Assembly (NCBI GenBank): GCA_944472155.2
Contig: OX235277.1
Location: 16,750,804-16,814,803, forward strand
Source of the DNA: Trichobilharzia szidati
Lineage: Eukaryota; Platyhelminthes; Trematoda; Strigeidida; Schistosomatidae
Direction of reading: 5' to 3'
Length of the DNA: 64,000 nt
The notes under the pieces were generated by a model. The model was not told the origin of the DNA, ran no database searches, and saw only the letters and a list, made by a program, of their open reading frames with translations. Positions within the stretch are counted from its first letter, which is position 1, and the number at the start of each line of letters is the position of its first letter. The translations under genes and the position numbers were made by a program. Below, one piece after another: positions 10,436-22,195 of this stretch.

Positions 10436-11660
10436 TCAAGTATTGGTTTCTAGGAATTTGGTTGATTGGTTACAGGATTTCATCATGAGCTGACATTGGT
10501 TAGAGAACCATTGGTTTTCCAATGGTTTGTTTGTGTGCGAAGCTGATTCCTCAAGTTTTGAGAATTTCACATTGATTTCTGAGATATCTTTTATATATAC
10601 TGGGGCAATTTTTCGTGTGTTTCCCTTGAGGGCATTTATTTGCCAAGTTTTCTGGTCGATATACGTCTTTTGATCAAATTCCGTGCATATCCAATTTTGG
10701 AAGACACCCATAGAATATCTTTCTTCAATTTTCCTTAAGGTGGGAGTGCATCAATGAGTCCTGGACCTCTTGAATAGGGTTTGCACACAATTTCTTTTTT
10801 GTATGCATTTAGGTTGTTGGGTTTGTAATTGAGTTTCCGGTCCATGTAAGTTGATTTCATTTAAACGTGTCTTTCTGATTGTTCTGTGGATGTTCACTTG
10901 ACTTAGAAGTCTAAAAAAGTATTTCATTCTAAGATTCCTCTTTTCTTGTGATATTGATGGCGTTGATGACGTTGTTTATTAAGTTGTGAGTTTTATCCAA
11001 ATGTGTCATCTACGTGACGCATCCAAATTTTAAGTTTGATCGCTGGTGGGATTACGTCTTCGATTCCTTGCGTAACTGCTTCTGCGATCGAATCTGATAT
11101 TGACGGTTCCATTGGCGTTCCTTTAACTTGATCAAATATCTGACCTTTCAATTGCGAGTATGTTGTAAGGCATAGGTTTATGCTTTCCATCCAACTTGCG
11201 TCTGGCTCTTTTGATTGTTGTATGAGGAGTTTGTCGTTGCTTAGTGATTGCTTAATGGTCTCATTTTGTAATGTCTGTCCAATTGAGGTATGTAATGCTG
11301 TGATGTCGAAAGATAACATTATTTCCAGGTTGTATGTTTCGAGGCCTCTGATTTTTTCTCTAGAAATCGGATAGCAGAAAAGGCGGAGTGACTGCAGGAA
11401 TCCTCTTGTTGTTTCATTTTTATGTGAAATTCTTGATGAAAATTGTGTGTCCGAGTTTCTGAAAGCTGTAAATCGTGGTTGAATCAAAACAGAGATTGAG
11501 TATAAGTAATCACTGTGTGTTGATTTGACTCATTCATGTAGGTTCTGACAACCTAGGTCAAGTAATTGATGCAGTGAGACTCGGAGGCTGGAGAAGTTTA
11601 GTATAACGTCTTTTTATCCTCCACAAATACATCAAAAGTTTTCAACTTTTCATTTCAAAT
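10436..11660 (-). pseudogene. PLE-1 reverse transcriptase and linker
   Basis: The longest preserved PLE-1 frame runs from 11,487 to 10,993: LSFDITALHTSI is RT motif A, QVKGTPMEPSISDSIAEA is motif B and WMRHVDDTFG is motif C with both aspartates kept. After a deletion the linker resumes (WICTEFDQKTYIDQK, then ALKGNTRKIAPVYIKDISE) at 10,711-10,436. The nuclease domain is missing, as in the copy at 3,480-4,900. Confidence 0.9.
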
Positions 11661-12019
11661 TGGTTCCTCTTCAGGATTTTTTGTGTGTGTTTGACTGGGT
11701 ATGAATTTCTGTGCTATAATTTGCTTTCACGCTTCATCCGAGCGTGCCTGGTTCTTCAAGCACACATCAGTAATGCAAAGGACGTATTTGTTAAGTGAGG
11801 ACTCATTATTTGTAATCTTTTTCAGTCTATATGTGTTTTTCGTGACGCTGGAGGACATAAAGTCATTTTAGCACTTAGAACACAATATTCAGCAAAGAGA
11901 CTCTTCTCGACGAATTTAGTACTACCCAGCTGTACAATCGTGTATATAGGGTTTTTAAGAAATTATATTCGGTGAGTGACTATTGCCAGGGAAAGGAACC
12001 TAATTCATTGGCTCTGCTT

Positions 12020-12695
12020 TAGGATAAGGAAAATGCGTATTTCTGATTGACACTGGTTATCTCAGAACTTGACTTCCTAAAGGCCACGCTCGCAGAAAAC
12101 ATTAACCCTAACCTATTTATTGACAGCTACGTGAAAGACAAGCAGTCTAAACTGGTCACCAACTCATGTTCAAAGAAACTTTATTCATGAACTTGGAATT
12201 CAAAGGTAATCAAGCTTCGGATATGCTCAAAATCGTCTCTCCAAATCAGTCAGTAAGACGTTCTGTGCAGCAAAATTACATATGACGCTCACTAGCCGCA
12301 AGTTGTTCACTACCTCTGTAAAAGATAAGCTCCTCCCTCTGACCGCCTCCATGTGCATCTATCAGTTCACCTGCTCTTGTGGAGCAAGGTACATTGGCCG
12401 TAGTCAGAGGACGCTTTCCACACGGATACGAGAACATATTCCAGCTTGGTTTTATAAGGGAGAAAGGAAGTGTGTGAGAAGCTCTATTTTGGAACACCTG
12501 ATCGACTTCTGTCACTCTGTGGACCCTGATCATGATTTTAAGATCACATATAGAATCCATGCTAACTTCCCGCGTTTTCTTCGTTACAGACTTCTAAAGG
12601 CAGCTGAGACCTTGGCAATTCATCACTTTAAGCCAGACTTGTGTACAAAAGAAGTATGTGCAATCCCTACTTCTGCCTTGGCCGTAGAGGGATAG
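12020..12695 (+). pseudogene. PLE-3: GIY-YIG endonuclease domain, nearly intact
   Basis: An open frame from 12,282 covers YQFTCSCGARYIGRSQRTLS, then TRIREHIPAWF, CVRSSILEHLID, and RLLKAAETLAIHHFKPDLCT, ending at 12,695. This is a complete-looking GIY-YIG nuclease of a PLE: ARYIG core, catalytic arginine in TRIREH, and a C-terminal glutamate in KAAETLA. Upstream (12,020-12,280) the linker is readable in three frames (LDFLKATLAENINPNLFIDS), so the element as a whole is broken. No matching reverse transcriptase lies next to it. Confidence 0.85.
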
Positions 12696-12829
12696 ACATT
12701 TATACAATTTTTTATTTAGATATTCAACGTACTTTCCCCTATTACTACGGTTATTATTATTATCAATATTATTGCCATTCTCACTCAATCTTTTCCACTT
12801 GACCCACTTGTCATTTTAAACACAAAATT

Positions 12830-13200
12830 ACTAATTTTTATATTTTTTATTCTCACAACATTGGATTCTATTTTATCAAATTTCAAACCATGTTATGGAA
12901 CATTTTATATTCGTCTACTAATCTTATAAATATGTACCTTTTTCCAAAAGCTATACACCTTATATATTATTCTAAAAACGACATTAATTATTTTGCCACT
13001 TGACATTAAACTATGATTATAATCACAAACATTTTAATTGCATTTCATACTATTATTATTATTTCATGTATTCACACCTTTGACCTAATTCCCTCACGGG
13101 ATATAATTTCTTGCAAACCATATATACGATTGTATAGCTTGATAACTAATTCATTCAAAAGAGTCCTAATGACAAAAAGTCAAACTGTGTCTATGCACAT
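12830..13200. repeat. R3 fragment
   Basis: Aligns with 54,840-55,160 in the right arm and with the inverse of 16,640-17,200 in the left arm. It includes a candidate 12-base minus-strand exon at 13,098-13,109 (acceptor TTGCAAG, donor GTGAGG). The rest of 12,700-13,440 shows no gene; a 146-codon AT-rich open frame at 13,013-13,453 has no protein-like features. Confidence 0.55.
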
Positions 13201-13559
13201 GAAGCATCCACCAATGATGATGTCATATAACCTCAAAACTCCAATCACACAAACCTACAAAAATATTTGGAGCTCAGAATGCTCAGAAAAATCAGTTCAT
13301 ATCATCAGCAGTACATACTTGACTTCTGATTTTCTTATCGCTCAATGGATGATAACTTATCTGTTACTTGACACGATTACACTACTTCATGTGATTGCCC
13401 CCTGCATCATATGCACAACGAAGATTAACATAGATAAGCAAGTATTTTGCTGAATACGTCATGCTTTATTGAAAACAAGGGGTACACAAGGTGTGGACGT
13501 AAATCGTGTTATCCTGTATGCATGAATATCCAACTTAATATGTACACGTATATATATTC

Positions 13560-13975
13560 TACTTAGTAAAGCCTAATAAGAAGTTATGCTTATGATGTGG
13601 AGACTGAACGAGCTTACAAGGAACAGCAATAATTCATCGATGGTATACAAAATTTTGATGTTTTGAGGTTTACAAACGTCACATGCCTTTTGTACGCCCT
13701 ATTTGCATAGAAAGTTCTATTTTGTGTAAGACGTCATTTTGTACTCACACGATAAAAAATAATATTGAAATGAATACATTACCATAATATCTTTCTCCCT
13801 TAATTGTTTATGCTTTCGTGTTGAAATGAATCTTGTTTTCTTGTTGCTGTCAGACGGATTGTAAAAATAGTAAATAAACATGAGCAAGATGGAAGTCAAA
13901 GATGTAGCAGATGACATTTATAAACAACCTTTTGACAATTTGCTTAGTGTAATGATGAAAGATGGCTTTGTTGTG
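13560..13975. repeat. R1 fragment, inverted
   Basis: Reverse complement of R1 distal sequence (compare 1,200-1,540 and 34,400-34,740). Homology stops at the point corresponding to about 1,160, just before the CCAAT box, so it contains upstream promoter flank without the exon. Confidence 0.75.
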
Positions 13976-14097
13976 TTGAAAATCGAATCAACAAATAAAA
14001 CGAATGACTTCGAAAATAAAACATGAAAGAAATTTCATCGTGAGACATAAATCCACAAAAGAAAATCATAAATCAAACGACCTACTGAGAAATGGTT

Positions 14098-14500
14098 TGA
14101 CCATTCTCTATTCTGATCCTGTAAGTTGATATCAATGAGCGCTTTGTTCATCTTTGATTGAAAACAACAAAGAATAACAATAGTTCAAAATAAGTTTCAT
14201 GTTAACAATACTATCAATCAATAAAAAACAATTGCAAATAATCAATAAGTGATGCTCACTGACGATTGATTTAACCAAGTAAAGAATCAGAGAAGGTTGT
14301 ACCATGAAATCTGTCTCTTTCTCAGTGAAAAATACAAACATTTATCAGGATCGTGCGGAATTCAGAAGTGCAGTAGTGTTTTTTTCTCATCAGTAGTGTT
14401 ACCAACACTGGCAATTCTGCAACATTCTTCATGCATTTATTCTCCTTGATGTATTTGAATAAAGCCAGAACAACGATGGTATGCAGAATAATATGGTACC
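14098..14500 (-). CDS. R2 copy b: last two exons of a MEG-like gene
   Basis: The 51-base exon 14,260-14,310 reads FMVQPSLILYLVKSIV in phase 1. The terminal exon 14,132-14,151 adds NEQSAH and stops at TGA. The intron (14,152-14,259) starts GTGAGC and ends in a T-rich tract plus AG. In this copy the phase-1 frame is open while the alternative frame has a TAA, the opposite of copy a. No 5' exons were found to its right: a PLE fragment and unrecognised DNA follow. It may be an orphan 3' end. Confidence 0.4.
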
Positions 14501-14619
14501 TTCATTCATTTCATTGGCTTATTTATCAAATAAATATAAGATATATTCTATCACTCTGCTTAGCATACACTTGAAGACTTTTTCCGATTTGTTGAAGAGG
14601 TGAATCAACTCAATGTACA

Positions 14620-14890
14620 TGGCAAAATCATGAATTCCTTCGATGTGATTCCCTATTCAACCGATCTCTCTGCATGAGACATAAGACATCATCTGTCAAC
14701 ACTCTGATTCTCTTCCTCTACCAACGCTGGAATATAAGCTGTTTCTCTTGTTATGTACTGATGATATACAATTTTAGTTTGAAAACAAAATGTATCGCCA
14801 GGTTGATGGAGTTGCAATGGGAAGTTCACTGACTCCGATATTAGCTGATATTTTTATGGCCAGTCTGCAAGAGACAAAGCTCAAAAAAAT
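14620..14890 (+). pseudogene. PLE-2 reverse transcriptase fragment
   Basis: The open stretch [20 protein letters not shown] plus [13 protein letters not shown] at 14,790-14,890 is RT motif B of the PLE-2 lineage; it is preceded by decayed motif A sequence. Truncated on both sides. Confidence 0.8.
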
Positions 14891-16500
14891 TTTAAAAAAT
14901 TAAAAACGATTTGACTATGAACTCAGCGTGATAAGCCAAGCTGGTCACATCATGAAGAGTCAAATTAGGCATGGAATAAGAGATATGGTGAAAAGACATG
15001 ACATTGCAGAATACTCTTGGATAAAGTGTGAAGCTTCAATCTACTCAAATTCTCTGCGATGAATGAAGTCGTTTAAATTCTGATTTCCACAGATGAATGT
15101 TTGTCCTTATTACTATTATTTTCATTAGAGACACTATTTAAGCATTTTTATTCATTATTATTGCCAACCTTACTGATTGGTTTATCACAACTGCCAGTAC
15201 TCCCACTTTCACAATACTGTAGTGATTAATACCCAATGAAGTAGGTCTTGGGATGGAAACAGATGGATATGTCGTTGTAGAAAATGACACTGTCTAAAAT
15301 TGCTGTGGCTGCACTTTTGAATTCCGAACATCCATTTCTAGTTAAATGAAAGAAGAAGAAAATGAAGACCAGTGCTAGTGGAGAAAGCTTCAGATGGAGA
15401 GCACATTCTGCGCTTTTCTGACACTTCGTATTCTACCTGTTTAAAAGCAATTGGAGTGGAATATTATAAAGTGGAGAGGTTCATGAATAAATAAATATCC
15501 AAGTAGATTTAAGAGTAAATGAATATTTTCGTAATCTTCTTTGTCTTCCTGCGATTAGTTTGTCTATTTCTAGTAGTTGTCATAAATTGTTTAAACCCCT
15601 GAGGTCACTTTGTTATCCCTCTTTCTTGTTCCATAACCACACGCTACTCTACCTCATCAAAAAATTTGACGTTTTTTTTCATAAATGAAGCAATGAAATA
15701 ACTGTGTGTCATACACACAAAGATTTTGCTGTCTTCAAGGTTACTCTGGTATCGTCATTACTGAAATTACATTTACTGATGCGAAGTCGTGAAAATCTGT
15801 GATACATGTTTCTACCTTTCCTTGAAGATGTAACGAGGTTCCCCGGGTGAATGAATTCATCACCCATTATTTCCCCACCTGACTATACCGTTTAAACTTA
15901 ACTACCTACATGGCAAGACTGTTGACAAACTGCTGTAATTGACCAGTCAGAAGGAAAGCTATCAAGTTTTTCTATGAAATGTTTTAGTGGCCTTGTTTGT
16001 GAAAGCAATATACAGTTCACTCAACTAAGGATTATTGATGTGAAATCTAACATTTAATTAAACCGAATTTGTTTTTTTGTAAGATATTCATATGCTTGAG
16101 ACGCCTTGCTGCATATGTCATTTGAAATTTTAATTTTTCTCAATTCATCTCATAAATAATCACGAAATATCCATCTTAGAATTTCCATAATATTGCTCAG
16201 TATGGCAGACACATTTTGTACCGAACAGTCACTGTCGTGTGAGCACTGACTCCTTCTGGCCTGAATAAATCTGTGGAAAATGAATCGATGAAAAATACTA
16301 TCGCCTCACAAACAAAGTCATCAATATGAATATTCGTGTGAAGAAATTCAGTCGAAATTAGAGAGCTCATTAATCTACAACAATAAAGAAAAAATGACGC
16401 CTGGTTAGAATGTTAGATGACAAAGTCCACTGGTGCATATATAACAGTTGAGTAAAGCTGAACAACACCTCACAAGTAGCACGAAACAGATTTTTCTTTC
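14890..16500. other. No gene recognised
   Basis: AT-rich, no convincing open frame, no paired short-exon splice signals and no recognised repeat. Confidence 0.5.
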
Positions 16501-17183
16501 TACGGGATATGCCTATCTATCAAACCACATCAGGACGGAGATTTTGAATTGGGAGTGTTAGAGGGAATTTAAATAATTGTGTAGTTGCGAAATGCATGAA
16601 AAGCTCCCGTTGTAACATACAGGAAATAAAAACGAGTAATTCAGTGAAGAGACTCATTTCACCGGATTTATTATCAAAATGCAAAATCGTACACACATGG
16701 TTTTCATATTGAAGAATTAGACGCGGTGGGGTAAATGAATGATATATGTAAATGCAATTTTGTAAGTAATGAAATGTAATTAAAATATTTGAGTTTATAA
16801 TCACATTTCAATGTCAATTTGTAAAAAACAATTATAGTAATATATAGAATAATCCTTACAAAGTTTGAATATAAGTTCGCAGGTGTGTGCAATTATAGGA
16901 TTAGAAAGCGAATCGAATGAAAAATAAACTTTACCTAATATGGTGTGAATTGTTAAACATAGAATATAACATTGACAAGCAATATTCATATAGAATGACA
17001 AATGGAAACAGTGAAATAATACTGGGGACAGTTTAAAGTGAGAAAAGTAATAGTACCAATTGATGTAATAGAGGGAGAATGTACAAATTGTATACTACTA
17101 TTGTTATACTTGTATTTTTACTTTATGCATTCACATTATGCATTCGATTCCTTCACCGGATATAATTCCAAAATACGAAAAGT

Positions 17184-17213
17184 TATATATATATATACAT
17201 ATATATATGTATA
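17184..17213. repeat. AT-rich microsatellite
   Basis: A TATATA run interrupted by ACATATATATATGTA, partly palindromic. It is absent at the corresponding place in the right arm. Confidence 0.8.
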
Positions 17214-18018
17214 AATATGATTGTACGTATTGATTATAAATGAGATGAGAAGAGTCTCTTCACTGAATCACTTGTTTTGATTTCGTATAAATGGTAAATT
17301 ACAAGTAGAAATGAACATTTATTCATACTACACACTGAAAAACATTATCAGAAGTGTTATTAATACCGTTGTGCTTTACCAGAAACATTTAGAAATGAAT
17401 ATATATCGGCAAATTTCATCACTAATGAATAATCATTTCATCCGCAATGCTGTTTCTATTTAATCTGTAAAATTAATTCATTCTGAAAGCATTCTTTCAA
17501 GCCTTCACGCTCAGTAAATGACAATATTTTCAATAATACTCTTCCAAAAATAGCTGAGTGTTTCTTCCTGAATATTTCTCCCGTATTCAAGAGCCAATGG
17601 CAAACTGCCACAGAAAGCGTCCTAATATGAATGTGCGTTGCGTGGTGCTGCTCAATGCTATCCTGTAAAATATGTACATTGTTTCCAAAAGGTTTAATTA
17701 ATGGTTAAAGAATGCGCAAATATTTAAATACGCATGCTTTTCAAGTTACCAAAACGTTTAGTTGCATACTTGTATCCTCTTTGATTACAATATGTTTCAT
17801 CAACTACGATGAAGGTTATAAAGAAAAATCAACTTTCCAAATGAAAATCAGTCCTGTTCATGGTACACAAAAGTAATTTATTCTAAAATGAACGTCTACT
17901 ATACCAGAAATCCACATCTCTAAATACTGATTGTTAGTCAACATTCGTCGAAAGAATTCTGATAATCTTATAGAAATTGACTGTCATGAGATATTTTAAA
18001 ATAAACATTTAAAACTTT

Positions 18019-18246
18019 TCAACCTAACTCAGAAACATTTTCTTCCGTGAAAATTCTCTTTCCTAAATATATCAGGCTGAAATTTCCCCATGAATGGATC
18101 ACTTCAGTGCCATTCACTAGTAGTTTCCCAACACCAATACTTACTAATTTCATTGTTAACTGTAGGCATCGTGAGAATTGTTCATCGTTCAAAAGATGGT
18201 AATCAAAGTCATCATCATCTACTGTCTGACAAACTACTCCATCCAT
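18019..18246 (-). CDS. Candidate coding exon in the R3 arm
   Basis: An open frame of 75 codons (MDGVVCQTVDDDDFDYHLLN at its start, VSIGVGKLLVNGTEVIHSWG later) has a balanced composition unlike random AT-rich frames. A possible acceptor, TTTATGGATGGAG, lies just inside the frame. The right-arm homologue (53,313-53,520, plus) keeps several of these residues (LLVNGTEVI, WGNISLIYLGNRIF) but has at least two stops. It may be an exon of a locus gene or an old coding fragment. The product is not recognised. Confidence 0.35.
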   Translation of the reverse strand: MDGVVCQTVDDDDFDYHLLNDEQFSRCLQLTMKLVSIGVGKLLVNGTEVIHSWGNFSLIYLGKRIFTEENVSELG

Positions 18247-19377
18247 AAAATGTAATTATGCTGCATAAATGGTGAATTAGCTTAGATTCAGAAAATTTTA
18301 ATTGAGAAATTGAAAAATGTTTCGTACAAAAGGGTTTATTGCCTTCAAATTCCGTATCACTCAGTATTGAAATCAACTTCGATTCAAACAGTAACTTTGT
18401 TAAACCTATTGTTTTTTTAACATAATTACTCCTTTTTATGAATTTCGGAGTAAAATTTAGAAGATGTCGTTAATCTTACACGTGGACTGCATTTGCGTTA
18501 CACGTTCCAAACATTCTTATAACACACGTTCTTATCATAAACAGTAATATAGTAGTCCAAATTACATGAATCACTAAAATTCATTTCACTTGTGTGAAGA
18601 GGACTGAACGCGGTGAAAATATTACTGAGTTGAACTTAAGCTCTCAGTTGGTATATCAAGGCAGAGGAAAAGTAATGAAGAATAATTATTGGGTAGCAAA
18701 CGATGAGTTCAACCGAAATACTAAGCTCCACAGGGGCAGAAGGGTTGATAGATGCATGTTGACGTGGCCAACAGTGGTTATTTGTGCTTTAGTTTCATGC
18801 AAATCGTAGGTTTTCCGTAGAAAACATATTGAAATTCAACAGCGTTGAAAGCTCTCCTCATTGAAAGAGATAAAAGTTTCTTATTATTTCTACACATTAA
18901 TCTGTATTAAATTGCAGAGAAGGTTTCGGTTTAAATGGGTTCTTAGAGCTGGATAAATTAGTTGTGGATATTTCATTGTCTCACTAGACACCATCTTCAT
19001 GGCATAAGTCTATATGAAATAAGCTTAAAAATGAGGGTGTCTATTTTGTTTAATTTGTTTTCAATATTTGATTTGTAAGGATTAGATTTGTTTTTATGAG
19101 CTTATCATAGATTAATATCAATGGCAGGATCATTGAAAACCAGGAAGTACTGGACAGCTGCTTTATTCTGCCCACTGCCGATGATCCTCATACTAGGATG
19201 AAACAGCTGTCTAGTTCTCTGCAGTTTTCAATAATTCTCTTACTGACATCAATATGTGATCAACTCGTAAAAACAAATCTAATTCTTAAAAACCAACGAT
19301 TGGAAATTAATCTGATGCTCGCCAGTAACTTCCTGCAGGATGGAGTTTCCTGGAGTTCCATGAGTCAAAAGTCAGCA

Positions 19378-19446
19378 AAACTAGTCCAAGTGGTTGAATG
19401 GTATACGAGCTAGCCTTGTAACCGGAAGGGCCCGGGTTTGATTCAG
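19378..19446 (+). mobile_element. SINE-C, tRNA-Thr-like head
   Basis: A box TGGTTGAATGG (19,391-19,401) and B box GGGTTTGATTC (19,434-19,444), with an anticodon-loop-like CTTGTAA between them, so a tRNA-Thr (UGU) origin is plausible. The same element sits inverted at the equivalent place in the right arm (51,983-52,057). Body boundaries are unclear. Confidence 0.55.
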
Positions 19447-22195
19447 TCAGTTGACTTGAAGGTTGATATCTACAGTAGAAGACAGCTTTAAGACATTATT
19501 ATTTCTTTTTTACCAATGTAAGGGTGATAAAATAGTTCCATGCCATCATGAGTAATCTTTAAATGTTTTCCTCTTTTTGCTATTCCGTTGTAGCTGGTGT
19601 AACTGAGTATTTGACTAACATGAGTTCATAGTTTGTATACACACAAAACATCAATTCTGACCAGGTTTGCTAGGTGAAGTGATTATCAAACCGTGTGAAA
19701 GTTCGTAATGCTTTCTTCAAGGTGGAGTATGCGCTGTAAATGTTGCCTGTTGCGCCAATGAAGGCTTCACAACTAAGCAGTACAGATGGGAGAATTCAAC
19801 TGGACCAACATATTACTCTCCCGAGCTAAAAATATTCGCTGTTCTATGTCCATCGGGATTTCATTAATTATATTTGTAGTAGTCTTTCTGTTGTGTTCGT
19901 TTGCTGTATACTGCAGGTTTATTCTTGAATAGAAAGACACTTATGAGTGATATCTCTGCATGAGACAAACAGTGTAAGAAGGTTCCACGTTTGCGAATCT
20001 ATGTGTCCTCAGTCTGATAAATATATTGACTCAGTGATGGATCTATTTCATGCATTATAAGATAATAACTTTTCGATGGGTTTCTAAGGATAAAGAAGCT
20101 ATTTCCTGCTTTCAGCATCATTTGAAACGGGGCAGGACCATCACTGACTTATAGGCCATATGGTTCTATGGAGTATATAGTTGTTTTTGTCAAGTGAACT
20201 ACATTTCACCCCTTAATTACCTGAGGATTCTGGTTATTCTCTGATTAACGATGAATCTGATATATTGTTTAATTATGGTTTGACATGACATTACTTATTC
20301 TTGGTGTTTCTGTAAACCATCCATCACATTCGTGCAATAACTTGATTGTGAAATGTTATTATTGCCACAAAAATTATAGTTATGTGTAGGTATGTCTGTA
20401 ATTATTTCTGCGAAATTCTTCCGCATATAGAATACTATGAACAGTAGAAAACAATGTAGTCCACGTTAAACAACCACGATGCCCAAAAGTGACATCCTAT
20501 TAAGCCATCAATACTGTACTTCTTCCTACAGTTTAGGTAGAAACATTCGTTTTGTGAAAATAAATTTCCTTTATGCATTATTTATTTTATTGAGTGTTAA
20601 TTGCTGAAAGGTTATTTAAAAAACGAATTTAATACATACATGGAATTATTCCAGATGTCGTTTGTTGTATGAAGTAGAAATTTTAGACGACAGTTAATTT
20701 CACTTGAAAAAAGTGACAGTTCTATCACAAATATTTCATGTTGAAGGTTGTAAAACTCTGATCCCGCCTTTGGCTGTTCTGCTGGCCTTCTGTAAATCAA
20801 AATTACAAATATTTGTATCCCTTGATAAATGTATATACAAATGTCTCTTAACAAAAGTTTGATACATAAGCTATTTATTAAAAATATAACAACAAATATT
20901 TCTATTTAATGTAGCCTGTTTTGAATTGTAATTCTTACAAACACCCTAAAGGGAACTCGTATGTGATACATCAAAACTGATACATGAATAGTCGTCTACT
21001 TCACAGCGGAGGTAACATAACTCGCTCAAAACAATATGTTAGATACAATTGTAGAAATCTACTGCACAAAGGCACATTTTTTCTCAAGCGGACGTGGTCT
21101 CCGCAAAATGTTTGAACAATAAAGAGCACCTCATTTATGTAAAGAACTGAAAATATTTCGAAATGTGGAAAGTCATTTGGTAACCGTACGACATTATTGA
21201 CCATGAAGTATCACTATTTACTTTTCAGTAATGAAGACCTCCTCACAAATTATGTGTCGATGTTCAATGTGTATTGTGATCAAGTCACTTTGGATCAGAT
21301 TTCGATGATTGTTTTTGTTAGCCAAACTCAAAATATCAAATGATTCCTGCTGCACGAGGGATGAGTGAATATATGTGAATTTATATTACTGCATCGATGT
21401 ATGCAGTTTTGATTAATTTATTTCTTGAGGCGAGTTGTGTACAGGCTATAATACTGGAAGGTTCACTGTAAACGTGATTTGTTTTTCTTTGTTTGTGTTC
21501 TCTGATTTGACTGACTTAATTTGTAAGCTTTCAATTCCCTTATAGACAATGTAATCGCGATTAAACTGATGCAATCGAAGAACATAACGATATAATAATA
21601 TACACCTGAGCTATAAATCATCTGTATTATTATTTATCCGACATAAATTCTTATTCTTGCCATCTGTGACATATATGATAATAACGTGGATATACGTTTT
21701 ACATTTGTGTTGGTTCTGGAATTATTCAAATGTCTGCAGTAGGGTAACATCTCGAAGTCCGTACAGTAATAATGAGGTGGAAACTTACTTCCCCTATCAA
21801 CCATTTGAGAGAAATATATTAAGTACTATTCATCCTCTTCTGTCATCTTCAGTTAGACTCTAATTCTTATAAGTGGGTCATAAACTTGACTTTCGCATTC
21901 AAGCAACTGAGGAGTTAGTGTATTTTCCAATATATGTAAAGGGAAATAAGGAATTTTGACAGACGCTGACCACACGCTTTGACAATGGCCATCTCAAATT
22001 CGAACGTAGTTCTTTGTGCATCCACACAATATTGATGAATGAAGAAAAACGTTCTTTTCACGTAGTTACAAAAATGGATAGCCTCATTTCATCTCTCTCT
22101 ACAGATTTTGCTTTTATGAGAAGTATCTCTCGATGTATGTGCATGACCCAATCAATCATTCCATGTGATTGCTAATAGGGTGACACCATGTTCAC

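Noticed and set aside
13013..13453. 146-codon open frame on the plus strand
   Set aside because: Dominated by Ile, Thr, Ser and Tyr from AT-rich DNA, overlaps diverged R3 repeat, no domain or splice context, and not conserved in the R3 homologue at 55.0-55.2 kb.
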